Source of the DNA: Ascaphus truei
Lineage: Eukaryota; Chordata; Amphibia; Anura; Ascaphidae
Direction: 5' to 3'
DNA length: 64,000 bases
Assembly (NCBI GenBank): GCA_036426205.1
Contig: CM071568.1
Location: 227,858,777-227,922,776 of the forward strand
In this document: in pieces, positions 1 through 49,320 of the stretch
How the letters are laid out: each line of letters starts with the position of its first letter
Position numbering within the stretch: the stretch's first letter is position 1
Notes under the pieces: generated by a model
Told to the model about the DNA's origin: nothing
What the model saw: the letters and a program-made list of their open reading frames with translations, nothing else
Databases searched by the model: none
Position numbers and translations under genes: made by a program

Positions 1-172
1 CCCGCTTCTCGGCTTTTCGCTTCTCGGCGATCTGCCAATACAGCGGTACCGAGAAGGGGGCCACCATATCTGCGCATGCACAGAACGGGGACGGCCGAGT
101 TCGCCCATGAGCAGAACGGGAGCGGCCGAGGTGAACGGGAACGGAACCCACTGTACAAGCGGGGCCCTCCTG
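1..172. mobile_element. MITE with GGGCCCC-type inverted ends, cut by window start
   Basis: The right end GGGGCCCTCCTG is followed by TA. The body repeats CGGCGATT/TTCGGCGA and GCGCATGC motifs. The same family is present in full at 25992-26267, whose two ends are inverted copies (CAGNAGGGCCCC). It is non-autonomous, with no coding capacity. Only the right part is in the window. Confidence 0.65.
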
Positions 173-267
173 TATATACTTTATTGCAAATGAGACAGCT
201 AGTCAGGAAGGAGACTCTTTTAATAGATGCACGGTTTAAGGTCGAGCATGACTAATAAACAGAATAA

Positions 268-341
268 CGCATTTCGTTCGGATAAACCGAACTTTCTCAG
301 TACATCCCTGAGGAAGTTCGGTTTATCCGAGCGAAACGCGT
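268..341. repeat. Short hairpin (inverted repeat)
   Basis: Two arms of about 28 bp, CGCATTTCGTTCGGATAAAC and its near-exact reverse complement ending AGCGAAACGCG, are separated by about 18 bp. It probably belongs to an inactive repeat, but no family was recognised. Confidence 0.6.
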
Positions 342-2026
342 AGGGTTACCTAAAAGCTGTCTGTGGACTACCAGCTATCCTGCGGTATGCTGACCTGGAA
401 CTGTGACTAGCTGTGCGACCGAAGTACCCACTATCTACCTCTCAACTGGCATTGCTATGGGGTTTGGTTTGGTGACCAGGCTTGGATCTCCATTGGCTGT
501 CAATGTTGATGACATCACCCGCCACCCGAACCCGGAAGTAGGCAACGTGTGGAAGCGTTGGTCATTTTACAAGCATACACAAGACGTTCCAGTACTGCAG
601 CTGTACAGCACTACAGGACCCAGAGTGGTCAAACTGCCTGTTTTATTTCGACAGCATGTGAGTGGATTGAGATCTTTTGCTCTATCATATGTTCATTAAA
701 CTGTGTTGCACTTGTAAGGATGTGGTAGGAACCTCATATGTGTGTTCAGTGTGTGTCCTGTTGTTGTGCTGCCTCTGTTCAGTGAGAAGCTTGTGGAGTG
801 GTTGCAACAGTGTTGCAGTGTGCCCTAGCAGAGTGAGACAGTCAGTGTGATGCAATAGCTGAGCTGTGTGTCTGTGCAGATTAGGCAGAGAGGCTCCGTG
901 GAGAAACTACAATTCACATGAGCTCCTGGGCAGTCACCTGATGTGAAGAACCAATCAGAAGGTTAGGATGACAGGGACAGGAAAGGGAAGTGTGGGGGAG
1001 AGGTCACGCTAGTCAGAGGGGTTCTGGAAGGTAAAGGAGGAGGGTGTATGCGTGCAGGGGGTCCGTGACCCGCCTGCATAGGCTAGCTTTACCCCGCAGG
1101 CCCTTAGGAGAAACCCCTGAGCCACAGTAGGTTGCTGTGCTGCAGGGATGCCCATAGTGGTAGCGATCAGTCACCTTACTGTGTAGACAGTTAGGGATAA
1201 GCGTGCGGAGCAGGTTTGCTGGTGAGCTGCTTGGGACCAGACAGCTGCACTGCAGACATCAAAGACAAGCAAGGATTCGGCTGATCCTTTTCGAAGCATT
1301 ACCGGTCACCGCCGTGACCGGAAGGTATTTACGTAAAGTGCACCAACACCGGTCAACAGGCGCTGATCCCGCCTTAGGCGTAACTCTTTGAGGACACTAG
1401 TGAGTGACCAAAGGCCTAATACACTGAGTTATTCTAACTACTAGCGCAAGGACACGGTGTGTGGGGCACGCGGTGGCGGGACCCGGACATACTCATTAAG
1501 AGCGTGGCTGAGCTACTACTGTACAGGACAATACTCATTAAGAGCGTGGCCGAGCCACTCATGTTATAAGGACATTATCATTTAGCTGCGTTAAGGTTAT
1601 ATTGCATTATAGGTTATGTGTTGGGTTATATGCTGCGTGTGTATTAATATGATAGAGTGCTAAGGTTATTGTGCATATAGTAAAGTTGGTTGCATCATAC
1701 ATGTGTGTGTATATGTTTCTTGCCCAGGGGAATCTCACATCACGGGGATCCTGGGTAAGTGGAGGCGCTGCGCTATAAGTGTTACCCCAGGCTCCCAGCT
1801 AGCGGAGGCTCAGATCTCCTGGAGCCGCAGGTGCGTGCAGTTACCCGTAGTCGCTTTAGCGTGTCAGAAAAAGGGCTACACACTATATTTCTTCTTTCTC
1901 TCTTTTATATTATCATGAGAGTTCCTGCATCCAGATTCCTTGTGTGATCATCACTTCAATACAACCAGTTATTTTATTGTGGCATGCATCCTGCACAGGG
2001 CACTATAATCACACTAAAACCTATGG
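342..2026. other. Upstream stretch without a recognised gene
   Basis: No gene is recognised. An open frame at 403-699 (98 codons from a GTG) resembles no family I know. An imperfect direct repeat containing ACTCATTAAGAGCGTGGC occurs at about 1484-1515 and 1527-1559. The length and mixed composition could fit an old LTR or other retroelement, but no boundaries were found. Confidence 0.4.
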
Positions 2027-2408
2027 CCTCGGACATGGTCAAAAAGACCGTGCTGAGGCGCGCTGAGCCGCGCTGAGGGGAAACATTATCCCTATCAGCG
2101 TGGCTTTAGATGGCGCTTCCGCAGGCGTGCGGAGGTGTGTGGAAATGCAGGAGACAGGCAAGTTTAAATTTTGCCGCTCATGCAAGCGCAGGGCCGGTCA
2201 CGTGACTGCCAGAAGCCAATGGCAGTCCGTGACGTCGGCGCCGTGACGTGGCGCGCTAGCCCCGCCTCCCGATCCACCGCCAGGCCTGCCTCCCGAAAGC
2301 CTCCCACCCGGCACACAAGCATCATTTGACACAAAGGTGGAGCAGGGGCACGAGGCACCGAGTCGAGCAGGCAGGGGTGCGCACGGGGAAAAGTTTGCGC
2401 ACCCCTGC
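2027..2408. mobile_element. Composite of GC-rich MITE pieces
   Basis: The left part (GGCCTCGGACATGGTC, GCTGAGGCGCGCTGAG, then a GGCCGGTCACGTGAC block) matches the Harbinger-like family at 63450-63776 and about 34755. The right part ends in a short inverted pair, CAGGGGTGCGCA and TTTGCGCACCCCTG, the terminus of the hAT-like family found complete at 32775-33098. It appears to be two MITEs fused or inserted next to each other, about 700 bp upstream of MRPL3. Confidence 0.55.
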
Positions 2409-2929
2409 CTTAACCCATTGTTGCTTTTTGTACCCCTCCCTCCTAAAAAACTCCATAAAAATAAATTGAAAAGGGAAAAAAAAAAAGAAAAATAAGGCAC
2501 AGCCACTTTAATAAAATAATATTAGGGATTGATTAGGATTTCAGTGAATTGTAAGTGTACTACAGGAGCAATGTATACGCTGTAAAGTAATTATGACACA
2601 TAAAACAAACATCATCACAATACATGAGAGGTAAAGCAAATATCATCACCAAACAACATAGGACAAGATATGGGGTGGCTTTTTTTTCAAAAACAAAATT
2701 ACAAGAGAGAAAAATGTCATCGGTCGTCTTTCTATTTACAGAATACAATATTTCCATTGTACAAATATATAATTAGATATAATGTGAAACAGGTTGTTTT
2801 CTTACAGCCCCTGCACTTCTATAATGTAAGGTCATGGAAAAACCTTATTGCATTTAAAATTGTTTTCTTTATGCCTTTTATATAGAAACAAAAAGTAACA
2901 ATAAGATATGACTCAGACATTTGTTTATC

Positions 2930-3125
2930 ACATCGCAGGTCTGAGTAGTGGTTTGCAGTCGGAACCTTTCTCTCCTGGCTGCTTGTTTCCGAGGGGCGGA
3001 ATTGGAGGCGAGGGAACAGGAAGAGGCCGGTGACATTCTCGTGCTCGGGCAGAGGACGAGTGCTTGGGAGACAGAGTGATAGCTCCCGCGCCGCAGCGTG
3101 AGATAACTACCCGCTGCACGGGGCG
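2930..3125 (+). promoter_or_regulatory. GC-rich MRPL3 promoter and 5' UTR region
   Basis: GC-rich, CpG-containing DNA directly upstream of the start codon, in contrast to the AT-rich sequence before 2930. It contains a GC box (GGGGCGGA near 2995) and a GGAAG ETS-type core near 3019, both common in housekeeping mitochondrial genes. No TATA box is seen. The assignment rests on position and composition only. Confidence 0.6.
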
Positions 3126-40147
<37,022 letters not shown>

Positions 40148-41106
40148 GTAAGCCATGTTTCCCTTTTAGCAATAACCTTATTGTGTTCTATCACCTTTTC
40201 CACTGCGCTGATGTGTGTCTCTTGGGTGTAACCGTAAAACAAGAAGCGTATTAAACATTATGAAGTATCCAACCTCTCATTGTCTTCTCATAAATGTTTT
40301 GATTCAAAGGACATTTGTTCTGCTTTGCAAAATGATTTCTATTGGATACAGACACGGGCTAATTTAACGTAGATTTCTGGTAGCTGCCATTGAAAACTGA
40401 TGCAATTCGTTTTTTATGTGAAAGGCATTATTTGTCATTTTTTCCATACGTAGAGTCAAAATGCAGGCAAATAATTTGTAAAATACATGTACAATCAATT
40501 CTTATTTTCACCCTTGCAAATCAAATGAGTAAATGGAAACTCTCACTTGACAACGTATCATTGTTTTGTATTTTGGGAAATGTATATATATAAAAAAAAC
40601 AAAGGGGGAGCTTTAGACTTAAAAACCTAACTGTGAAAAGCACAATAACAAAATACCACAGAATAAACAAAACATAATTTCTTTCAAGTACGAGATGTAA
40701 AGCAATTTTATAATAATTTGCTGTAAAAGCCTCTGAAAAAATAATATTGACGTCAGTACAGTAAGTCTGTATTATTACCTGGTAGTTATAAAGTGAGATG
40801 TGGGGGCAGAATTAAATGTAGTGAGAAAACGTATGTAACACTTCTTGCCCCGCTCTTAAGTTTACATCAGATGACTAGATGCATGACTTTGCTCAGTCTC
40901 TCATACTTTATCAGGGTGCTGTATCCACGCAGGCTGGGCGTAGATATACTGACCGAACAATTATGGGCACCAGGATCTTTTATAGTACAAACAGGAGCTT
41001 TATTAACAGTTGTTGATAATGTTCTTCACATCAACATTTGTTACTATATACACTTTCACTGGTGAACAGCCATGTTTGGCCCTTTAATTCTTCCCTAGCT
41101 AATCCT
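40148..41106. other. Start of presumed intron 9
   Basis: AT-rich DNA after the exon 9 donor. No further MRPL3 exon and no bounded repeat was recognised. Confidence 0.6.
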
Positions 41107-41276
41107 TAGACTGGTTCTATACTGCCGGGGCGTGCTACGCCGTGCGCGCGCACGGCAATTATAGATGGCTGAGGTCAGCCAGCCCTTCTATACAAGGGCC
41201 GCGCACGGCAGGGAGCGAGGAGCCGACAGACAGCGGGGAAGAGAAGGAAAATCATATTTTCGCGCCGCTACCGGCG

Positions 41277-41323
<47 letters not shown>

Positions 41324-41580
41324 GTGTATATTTGTGTGCTGTACAAATTAAAAATATTTTATTTTTACCAATGGTTTTTTTTAATAAATAATAAATTACA
41401 CGCATGCACATACACATACACATACACACGCATACACATACTACACCACAACCAATATCCACACAACACCACACATTACATATACACACACACAAACACA
41501 GTACCTTCACAGCTCAGTATAACACACAAAAAGCATGCGGCACGCGCGCGCGCACGGTCACAACCAGTATAGAACGGCCC
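41107..41580. mobile_element. Harbinger-like element with microsatellite core
   Basis: TTA precedes GACTGGTTCTATACTGCC. The right end CAGTATAGAACGGCCC is followed by TTA, so the ends are inverted and the 3-bp target fits PIF/Harbinger. The interior has GCGCGCGCACGGCA at both sides, a (GT)n at 41280-41322 and CA-rich DNA at 41400-41525. Confidence 0.7.
41280..41322. repeat. (GT)n microsatellite
   Basis: About 21 GT units. Confidence 0.95.
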
Positions 41581-41593
41581 TTACTCTCTCATG
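41527..41593. repeat. 67-bp direct repeat, left copy
   Basis: It begins CAAAAAGCATGCGGCACGCG and runs over the right end of the Harbinger-like element into TTACTCTCTCATG. The other copy is 43635-43701, with one or two differences. Together they frame 2.0 kb of G-rich DNA. Confidence 0.9.
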
Positions 41594-41599
41594 TCAGTC

Positions 41600-42140
41600 A
41601 GTGTGTGTGGGACTCTGGGGGGGTCAGTGTGTGTGGGGGTCTGGGGGTCAGGGCAGTGTGAATCCCGTGTGACAGTGTGCGTGTGACTGAGAGTGTGCGT
41701 GTGCCTGAGAGTGGCCGGGACTGAGAGGTGCGTGGACTGAGAGTGGCTTGTGACTGATGTGCTTGTGACTAGTGTGCTTGTGACTGAGTTGCGTGTGCTG
41801 AGGTGTGCGTGTGACTAGTGTGCGTGTGAACTGAGTGTGCGTGTGACTGAGTGGTGTGACGTGTGACTGAGTGGTGCGTGTGACTGAGAGTGTGCGTGTG
41901 ACTGAGAGTGTGGCGTGTGACTGAGAGTGTGCGTGTGACTGAGAGTGTGCTGTGACTGAAGTGCGTGTGACTGACGTGTGCTTGTGACTGAGCGTGGCGT
42001 TTGACTGTGCGTGTGACGTGCATGTGCTCTACTGCGAGTGTGACTGAGTGTGCGTCTGACTGAGTGTTGACTGATTGTGCCGTTGTGGCTGATGTGACTG
42101 AGTGTACTGTGAGTGTGCGTGTGAGTGTGACTGAGGTGTG
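41600..42140. repeat. Degenerate TG/GACTGA tandem repeat
   Basis: About 18-20 bp units of the type GTGTGACTGAGAGTGTGC with many small changes. Not coding. Confidence 0.9.
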
Positions 42141-42765
42141 TGACTGTGAGTGTGTGTGGGGGTCTGGGGGAGGTTCTGTGTGTGGGGGTCGGGGGGGTCA
42201 GGCAGTGTTTGGGGGTCTTGGGTGGTCAGGCAGTGTGTTGGGGGTCTGTCAGTGTTGTGGGGGGTCTGGGGGGGTTCAGTCAGTGTGTGTGGGGGTCTGG
42301 GGGGTTCAGTCAGTGGTGGTGGGGTGGGGGGTTCAGTCAGTGTGTGTGGGGGTCTGGGGGGTTCAGTCAGTGTGTGTGGGGGTCTGGGGGTCAGGTCAGT
42401 TGTGTGGGGGTCTGGGGGGGGGGTCAGTCAGTGTGTGGTGGGGGGTCTGGGGGGGGGTCAGTCAGTTTGTGTGGTGGTCTTGGGGGGGTCAGTCATTGTG
42501 TTTGGGGTCTGGGGGGTTCAGTCAGTGTGTGTGGGTCTCTGGGGGGTCAGTCAGTGTGTGTGGGGGTCTGGGTTGGTCAGTCAGTGTGTTTGGGGGTCTG
42601 GGGGGGTCAGTCAGTGTGTGTGGGTCAGTCAGTGTGTGTGGGGGTCTGGGGTGGTCAGTCAGTGTGTGTGGGGGTCTGGGGGGGTCAGTCAGTGTGTGGG
42701 GGTCTGGGGGGGTCAGTCAGCTTGTGTGGAGGTCTGGGGGGGTCAGTCAGCTTGTGTGGGGGTCT
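42141..42765. repeat. G-rich minisatellite, unit about 30 bp
   Basis: About 20 copies of a unit built on GTCAGTCAGTGTGTGTGGGG plus GTCTGGGGGG. Because the unit lacks stops, all three forward frames stay open (up to 297 codons), so these are not proteins. Runs of four or more G per unit make G-quadruplex folding plausible. Confidence 0.95.
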
Positions 42766-43570
42766 GCGGCTGCGCAGCTCGCCTTCTCGCCCGGCCCACT
42801 AAAACGTTACCTTGGAGACCGAAGAGACGCGTCTCCGACTTGTCCTCTCAAGAGATCTGCGGCGCATGCACAGTCCACAGCAATTGCTGCAGGGCAGCCA
42901 TCTTTAATTTGGGCAAATAGCCCACAGCCTATGCGTCTGAGATCAGATGCAGAGTAAGCGTCCGGTGTGGGGGAGCACGGAGTGGCGGCGGCGATTAAAT
43001 TTTGAGCGGCGCCGCCACATGTCAGTGGGTGGGTGGGTGGGTGGAGCGGCACTCGTCAGGAGCTGTGGCGAGTACATTTTGAGCGGGTGCGGGGGAGCGG
43101 CGCCAGGGGCTAGCGCTGCCGCATGTCAGCAGCCGTGCGGGAGAGCAGCGGGACTCGGGGAAGCAAGAGGGAGGAGAGAGGCTGAGCAGCGGCTCCTCCT
43201 CTCACAGCCCATGGCAGCGGGCGGCGTAGCGGCGCCAGTTAGCACCCGCCGGGGGCAGATAGCGGCTGCGCGCCACCCCCTCCCCACTCCCGTGGTGATT
43301 GGAGTCACTGGCGCCATCGCGCATGCGCGGCACGGCAGTAGGCAGCGGGCGGGGAACGGCGGCCGTTATGAGCGGCGCCGGCGGCTATCGCCGCCGCCGC
43401 ATGTCAGCGGCTGTGTGGGGGGTGCGGTGGCCATTAGGAGCGGCGCCGGTGGCTATCGCCGCCGCCGCCGCATCTGATTTGTGGAGCGGGTGTGATGTCA
43501 GTGTTGGGGTCGGGCTGAGCCAGAACACAGCCCGGCCTCAACTGCCAGCACTGACGTCACATCCGTTTCA
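42766..43570. other. CpG-rich block with GCGGCGCC repeats
   Basis: Very GC- and CpG-rich. Phrases like GAGCGGCGCC, ATCGCCGCCGCCGC and CATGTCAGCGGCTG recur near 43005, 43095, 43370 and 43438, so part of it is a diverged tandem repeat. No gene was recognised: the 176-codon frame at 42947-43477 is mainly Arg, Ala and Gly from composition. It could be a CpG island or a repeat-derived block. Confidence 0.6.
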
Positions 43571-43634
43571 TTTCTGTTTCCACAATTCTTTTTTGCCCCA
43601 GTTTGAATGAGGTGCCACTAAGGAAGTTTCACTT

Positions 43635-43701
43635 CAAAAAGCATGCGGCACGCGCGCGCACACGGTCACAACCAGTATAGAACGGCCCTTACTCTCTCAT
43701 G
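43635..43701. repeat. 67-bp direct repeat, right copy
   Basis: It matches 41527-41593, including AACCAGTATAGAACGGCCC and CTTACTCTCTCATG. Confidence 0.9.
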
Positions 43702-45686
43702 CTATGGTAATGTTTAGGCTTGTCTCTGTTACTATCACCTTAACTCTTTTATATCAATAGGGCCCCAATTTGGGTTACCCTTACTATCGCGGTATTACTG
43801 TGGGATTATTATCTTGGTGCAAGATACTTTGTGCCTCTCTTAATCCCTCTGTTTCGGTCGACAGCAGGGAGCCTCTCAGCAGGGCCGTTCCAATTAGGTC
43901 CCAGGGCTACCACTTGGATAATCCCAGTAAAATATAGCCTTCCTCGGCAGGAACCTGTTAACTACTGAACTTCCATGGCTACATGTGCTAACTGGATAGG
44001 ACCATTTCCCGAACTACAAAACAATAAACAGGGACAGGAGATTACCAATATACATTAAATATACAAGGGAACGTATTTCCATTATTAACAGTGAGCCCCC
44101 TCCAGCTCTCACTCACAGGAACCTAACCTCTAGAACCTTCAGTCTCACAATATATACCCTGATGGTGATTTCACTGGTCAGCGTGCATACAGTGGGAGTG
44201 CTAAGTCACTCTATATCATGTGATGGGAGAGGCACGTTTCCCTGCGTGAGCCCTCACAGTTAACCCCATAATGCCCCTAACCTCTTAACTGGGAGGGGGC
44301 CACAAGTATATTTCCACTTGGTTTAGAGGGACTGCAGCTTTAAAAGCGTTTACATGCAATACAGGAGAAAATAGACCCTTTTGATCAATCTTTCCTAGCA
44401 TTTATGACTTGTATTACATGGTTTCTCCCTCAGGGTTCCTTTTCTTATTCCTTCTATATATTTCATATGTTAGAAGCTGTTACAGATTATCACCCTCAAA
44501 TTTTGTGTAAAGATATAAATGTATGATCTTATTAAACTTGTATATCCACTTTATTAGTATTGGTTTTTTTGTAGGATAAAAGATACATTTAATAGCTTTG
44601 CAGATTCACAGGGGGAGCACCAACTTACATTACAAGGAACTGATGATCAACTTAATGTCATAATCAACTTAATGTTAATAACGGTCATTTGTTATCCCCA
44701 ATATATCACCTAAATGTACGATTTCTTGATACCTTCACAGTGGCGTTTATGATCAAAAGAAAGCAGAAAGCAAAAAGAAATTTAACAAAAAAACATAACT
44801 AACCATTAATGATTGTAGAATAGCATTATAATTCATAAAGAGAGATGAACCACACAATGACTGCCTAATGCAACATACAGCGTGCATGTGACCAATGTAT
44901 CGGTCCCTGGTGTGATCATTACAGTAAACGTGATACGTTTAAATACAATAAAAAGTTGGTACTGTACTCCCTAGAATGAGATAGTGAGGCACATATTTAT
45001 TATGCACATCCAGTCCAGAACTTGTTACAGGGCTGAGTGCTTGCATTTTATTGCAGTCTCCTTGCTGTATATTGCCTAAACATTGAAGAACCTCTTTATT
45101 TATTATTTTTCTTGAAGTCACAAAACAATGTGAACTGTAAAGAATCCTTCTAATCACACTTGGAATAGAACTTCATTTGAAATAGATGCGATCTGTCCTC
45201 TCATTTAATCTCTCATTATCCAGACTTGCTTGACCAGGAATCTCGCCATGTTTTGTCCTTATTTTGCAGATAAAGAGCTTAGGAGCTTTACTGGCGATGC
45301 TTTGTGAAGGAAAAGCCGGGTCCTTAACCTTTTTTTCAGCTAAGATCCAAACACAATATTGAAAGACCTGAAAGCCCCAAGGCTGCTAATTACCAGGCTT
45401 TATGATGCAGAATATAAGGTTTCTTTTTTACTAGCTTCTCCTCCCCCCCCCCCCCCCCAACATTTAATTGTACGAGGTAGGGGGTTGCCATAGTATCTTG
45501 TTAAGTTCTCTAAGAACAAAAATAATACAACTGCCTGCGATACAATTATTTTCTTTATTGCCTAACTTTTTCTTATCTGTTGCCTACATATTAGCTTGGT
45601 TTAGTACCGATTAAGGGCCAAAGTAACACATTTTTAAAGACACCAAAAGGAAGCAAACAGGAATTTACAGAATGAATGACTGTGTG
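43702..45686. other. Intron 9 sequence without recognised elements
   Basis: AT-rich, with a poly-C tract at about 45444-45460. No exon or bounded repeat was recognised. Confidence 0.5.
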
Positions 45687-46210
45687 TGACTACTGCAACC
45701 TTCTTGTTGACATGCCCCACGTCCGCCTGTCACAACTTCAATCCATCCATAATGCTGCTGCTAGACTCCTCTACCTCACTCATTGCTCCACCTCTTCTGC
45801 CTAGCTATGCAAATCACTACGCTGGCTTCCCATATCCTCTAGAGTCAGATATAAACCTTCGTTCTGAAATACAAAGCTCTCAACGACGCTGCCCCTCTTA
45901 TATCTCAGCCCTCATCCCCAAATATGTACCTAAACACACCCTACACCCACCCACCAACCCTATTGATATCAGCAGTGTGGTTGGATCAAACTCCACGCTA
46001 TCTAACACCCCGCCAATTTATACACACACACAAACATTCATCGATCTAGCAGTGCGGCTGGACCATACTCTACCCTGAGGCTTACTCCGCCCCACAATGA
46101 GCAGCCACTTTACCTTTTGTTTCAACACTGTCCCTCATTCCCTCTACATCGTGAGCTCTGAGGAGCTCTGTTTCGCTTGTCTGTCCTTACTTATGTCATT
46201 CTGTTTATGT
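45687..46210 (+). mobile_element. L2-like LINE fragment, degenerate
   Basis: The translation at 45687-45800 gives DYCNLLVDMPHVRLSQLQ and SIHNAAARLLYLTHCS, then RWLP-like and APLISQ-like pieces. This is the C-terminal reverse-transcriptase region of L2-type LINEs. It is a different and older lineage from the minus-strand copies, with frame changes and no catalytic box. Confidence 0.75.
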
Positions 46211-48540
46211 AATGAATATCACTCGGTACCCCAACATCCAAATGCCACCGGCTTTCCAGCACACTTTGCTGCAGGGATCCTCGCCGCGGGCCACTTCACC
46301 ACAATGTTCGGACCGCCGGGCACCCGACCCAACAAGCCATGTCTGCCGTGCTGACAACTGCAGATTTAAATGTCTCGCGTGGGACCGCTACACTGTCTAG
46401 ACAGGCTGCTCAGATGCACCATCTTTAAATGTCCCGTGGGACATTTACAAATGGCGTGTTGGAGCGGGCTGTCTAGGCAACTTAGCTGTCCTGCTTGGGA
46501 CATTTAAACATGCAGTTGTCGGCCGGGGCAGACCTGGCATGTTGGGCGCTGGTTCGGATATCGCGGCAAAGTGTCTGGCGGCGAAATGTCCTGGCAACAG
46601 ACCGCATGTGATCACTTAAAATCTATAACATCACTTTAAATCTTCTAGTATAAACTATAAAACGTCATAATAATATGAAAACAATCCTCTATATTAGTTA
46701 GGGCATTTAGGACACTGCTCACCTACAGCTGCACAAAGCAATTGTTTGTAATCATATCAGTATTTACACGGGCTATTAGGAAGTCGCAACAACATCCCTT
46801 GTGGTTTCCTATTGGCCTGCGTGACGTGGGAGATTTAAAAAGCAGGAAGTAATGCCGGTTAAGTATCTCGGGAACCAGGAGCTGAAAGTACTGCAGTTCT
46901 GCACTGCGGGAGCTCCTGGCTCCCTTATTGCTAGTGGGGATTGCTCCTTTAATGATAGATTACACGCACTGAGGGGTACAAGTTACCGTACACAACCCTA
47001 TTTTGAGAGCTTACATACCAACTTCGCTGTTCCAGTGGAAAGACTTTTAATGCCTTTCCAGTACTAAAGAGGTTAAAATGCAGGATTTGACAATGATAGT
47101 CGTGCTAGGTGTTTCAGTACTCTGAGCACAAAAAGCTTTGCTATGCAATTAAATCCCCCATGGCGTGGTTGTTTATGAATACATGTCCAATTTTTGTGTT
47201 AGCAAAGTTTAGCTCAGCAAATCTGTTTCCTCGTGTGTGGTTTTGCTGAGGGGGAGCATCAGTGTCTTCTCAAGGACCTTGTAAATGCGAACACATAATT
47301 TGTTCTGTGGGAAATTGGATACCTTCCTAACTGCATGCAGAAAGTCTGTAAATGAGGTACAGCTGAGGAGTTTTGCTCGTAAGAGGGGAACAAAACATGG
47401 GAAAACACAGCATCGCATGATTCGGCAGCAAAGGGGCTTTTTCTCCGATAGGGGACCCCAAATCAAAGTATTCTTCGAAGATGGAACTTCACAGTTTACA
47501 CCTTTTTAAGATGCTCGAGTAGCCAGCTGGGCAGTACATTGATTTGCAATGAGTTCCAGGCCTCTTATGTCTGCAAAGTAGATAAAGCTGATGTGTCACT
47601 TTACCTGAAAGTGATATGCCGAAAGCTTTGTGTAACTGAAAAGGACATATACTCTTCTTCATGACTCTCGTTTTTTTTTGCTAAAGGTCTAAAGAATAAA
47701 TTTACAATTTTTCACAGCCGGCTGTAATCTGAATCACACATTGACAGTAACTGCATCACCAGCTCTTGTGAATAGTCAGTTACACTGTGTGACTGATGCA
47801 GTTTACCATTATCCTGTGAGATCATGTATATTCAATGGGATGAGTATTCAATTGAAGGCGTTTGGCTCATTTCATTGATAAAGAAAAGTTTATGATAGAT
47901 GACAGAGAATGATTTACACATTTTTTGCCAGACATCGAAAGATATGGTAATAAGTGACCCTGCTTAACCCCCCCCCAAAACGTTGTGCGCTGTATTAAGT
48001 AGTCTGCATGGAGAGAGAAAATGGAGTGTCTGATATATACTTTGAACTAGTAAAAGAATGCTGGTTTATATCAATTGCTGTGATAAGCCACCCACACCAC
48101 CTCCCATTTTTCTCACAAGATGGAAAGCAAGGGTTCCCCTGAGCTGAACTGCATTTATTAATTTTTAGCTATGTGAATCACCAGTTCATGAGAGATATAC
48201 CAGTTGTTGGGTTCAAATTTCCCTCAAGGGGAAACAAAATGGCTACCAAATCTTGGGCCAATAGGAAGCTGCACCATCATCGATTGCAGCTTCCTACATA
48301 ATGGTCATTTAAAACCCCTTTTAAATTCAGGACGTGATACTGGTAACTTCACTGGTAAGGAACTGGGAGGGTCCCCTTGTTACAATACTGTAACAACAAC
48401 AAAAAAGTGGGGTTGATTGCTTCTTTAAACTCTGTTCTATAACAGTTGTGGTTCCCTTATTTACAGTATGGACCACTTATTTTGACTATCATATTTGCTT
48501 ACTCCACGATTGAAGTTTGGTTATTTTATGAATTCTGCAC
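46211..48540. other. Intron 9 sequence without recognised genes
   Basis: It contains short repeated motifs (GGCATGTTGG and GGGACATTTAAA blocks at 46300-46560) but no bounded element or exon. Confidence 0.4.
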
Positions 48541-48541
48541 A

Positions 48542-48642
48542 GTGCTGGTAAAGAAACTGGTTATAGCCATGGCCGATACTAGAGTATTTGGCAAAATAAA
48601 AAAAATCTATATATACAGTGTATGTGTGTGTGTGTGTGTGTG

Positions 48643-48710
<68 letters not shown>

Positions 48711-48795
48711 AACCCAACTTTAATATATAGATTTTTTTTATTTTGCCAAATACTCTAGTATCGGCCATGGCTATAATCAGTTTCTTTACCAGCAC
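48542..48795. repeat. Inverted repeat around (TG)n/(CA)n
   Basis: The left arm 48542-48612 (AAGAAACTGG..AGAGTATTTGGC) reappears reversed at 48722-48795 with very few changes. The loop is (TG)n followed by (CA)n, itself self-complementary. Both strands therefore encode the same short frame, an artefact of the palindrome. Confidence 0.9.
48650..48709. repeat. (CA)n microsatellite
   Basis: About 30 CA units. Confidence 0.95.
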
Positions 48796-49149
48796 CATAC
48801 ACACACTTAATATTGCACATTGATAATACAGCTTTGGAAAAAAAATATACATTTTTCGAAGCTTACCATTTTTTCTAAAACAAAGGGAGCATTTTGCCGT
48901 ATTAACGAACCTAACGGAAAAATGTGCACATTTCTGACAGTGAAGAGCACATAACTATATCATTGTAGAAGAGATTAAATGCAAACATTATTAATTCACA
49001 TAACAAACATGTAGTTCCCAGCACTCAATGATAGAATTATCAAGTGATGATCCAATAAGTAAATTTAGTACGAGAAAGTAACAATACATGAGAATATACA
49101 CAATGAAAGATGCGGGAGTAAAGGGAGGTACTAATTACTCCAGGTGTAA

Positions 49150-49320
49150 ACTGACACATAAGGGGGGGAGGGGAAAGGGGTGCAATGGAGGATAAGGAAA
49201 GGGTAAAACAAGGGGAGGGGAAACAAAAGTAGGGGGGGGAGAAAAAAGGGAAGTGGGGGATAAAGGTAAAAAAGGAGGGTGCAAAAAAATGAAGGGAAAG
49301 TAGAGGGGGCAACATTTCGG
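49150..49320. repeat. Purine-rich low-complexity stretch
   Basis: G/A-rich on the + strand (GGGGAGGGGAAA-like phrases) over about 170 bp. Confidence 0.75.

Noticed and set aside
403..699. 98-codon frame upstream of MRPL3
   Set aside because: It starts from GTG, shows no recognisable domain and has no splice or promoter context.
42064..42957. Open frames of 220-297 codons in all three forward frames
   Set aside because: They come from a stop-free G-rich minisatellite; no start context, no domain, and equal openness in every frame.
42947..43477. 176-codon frame rich in Arg, Ala and Gly
   Set aside because: It follows from CpG-rich composition and GCGGCGCC repeats; no recognisable family.
45687..46210. 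Possible host gene fragment
   Set aside because: The translation is the C-terminal part of an L2-type reverse transcriptase (DYCNLL, NAAARLL), so it is a LINE remnant.
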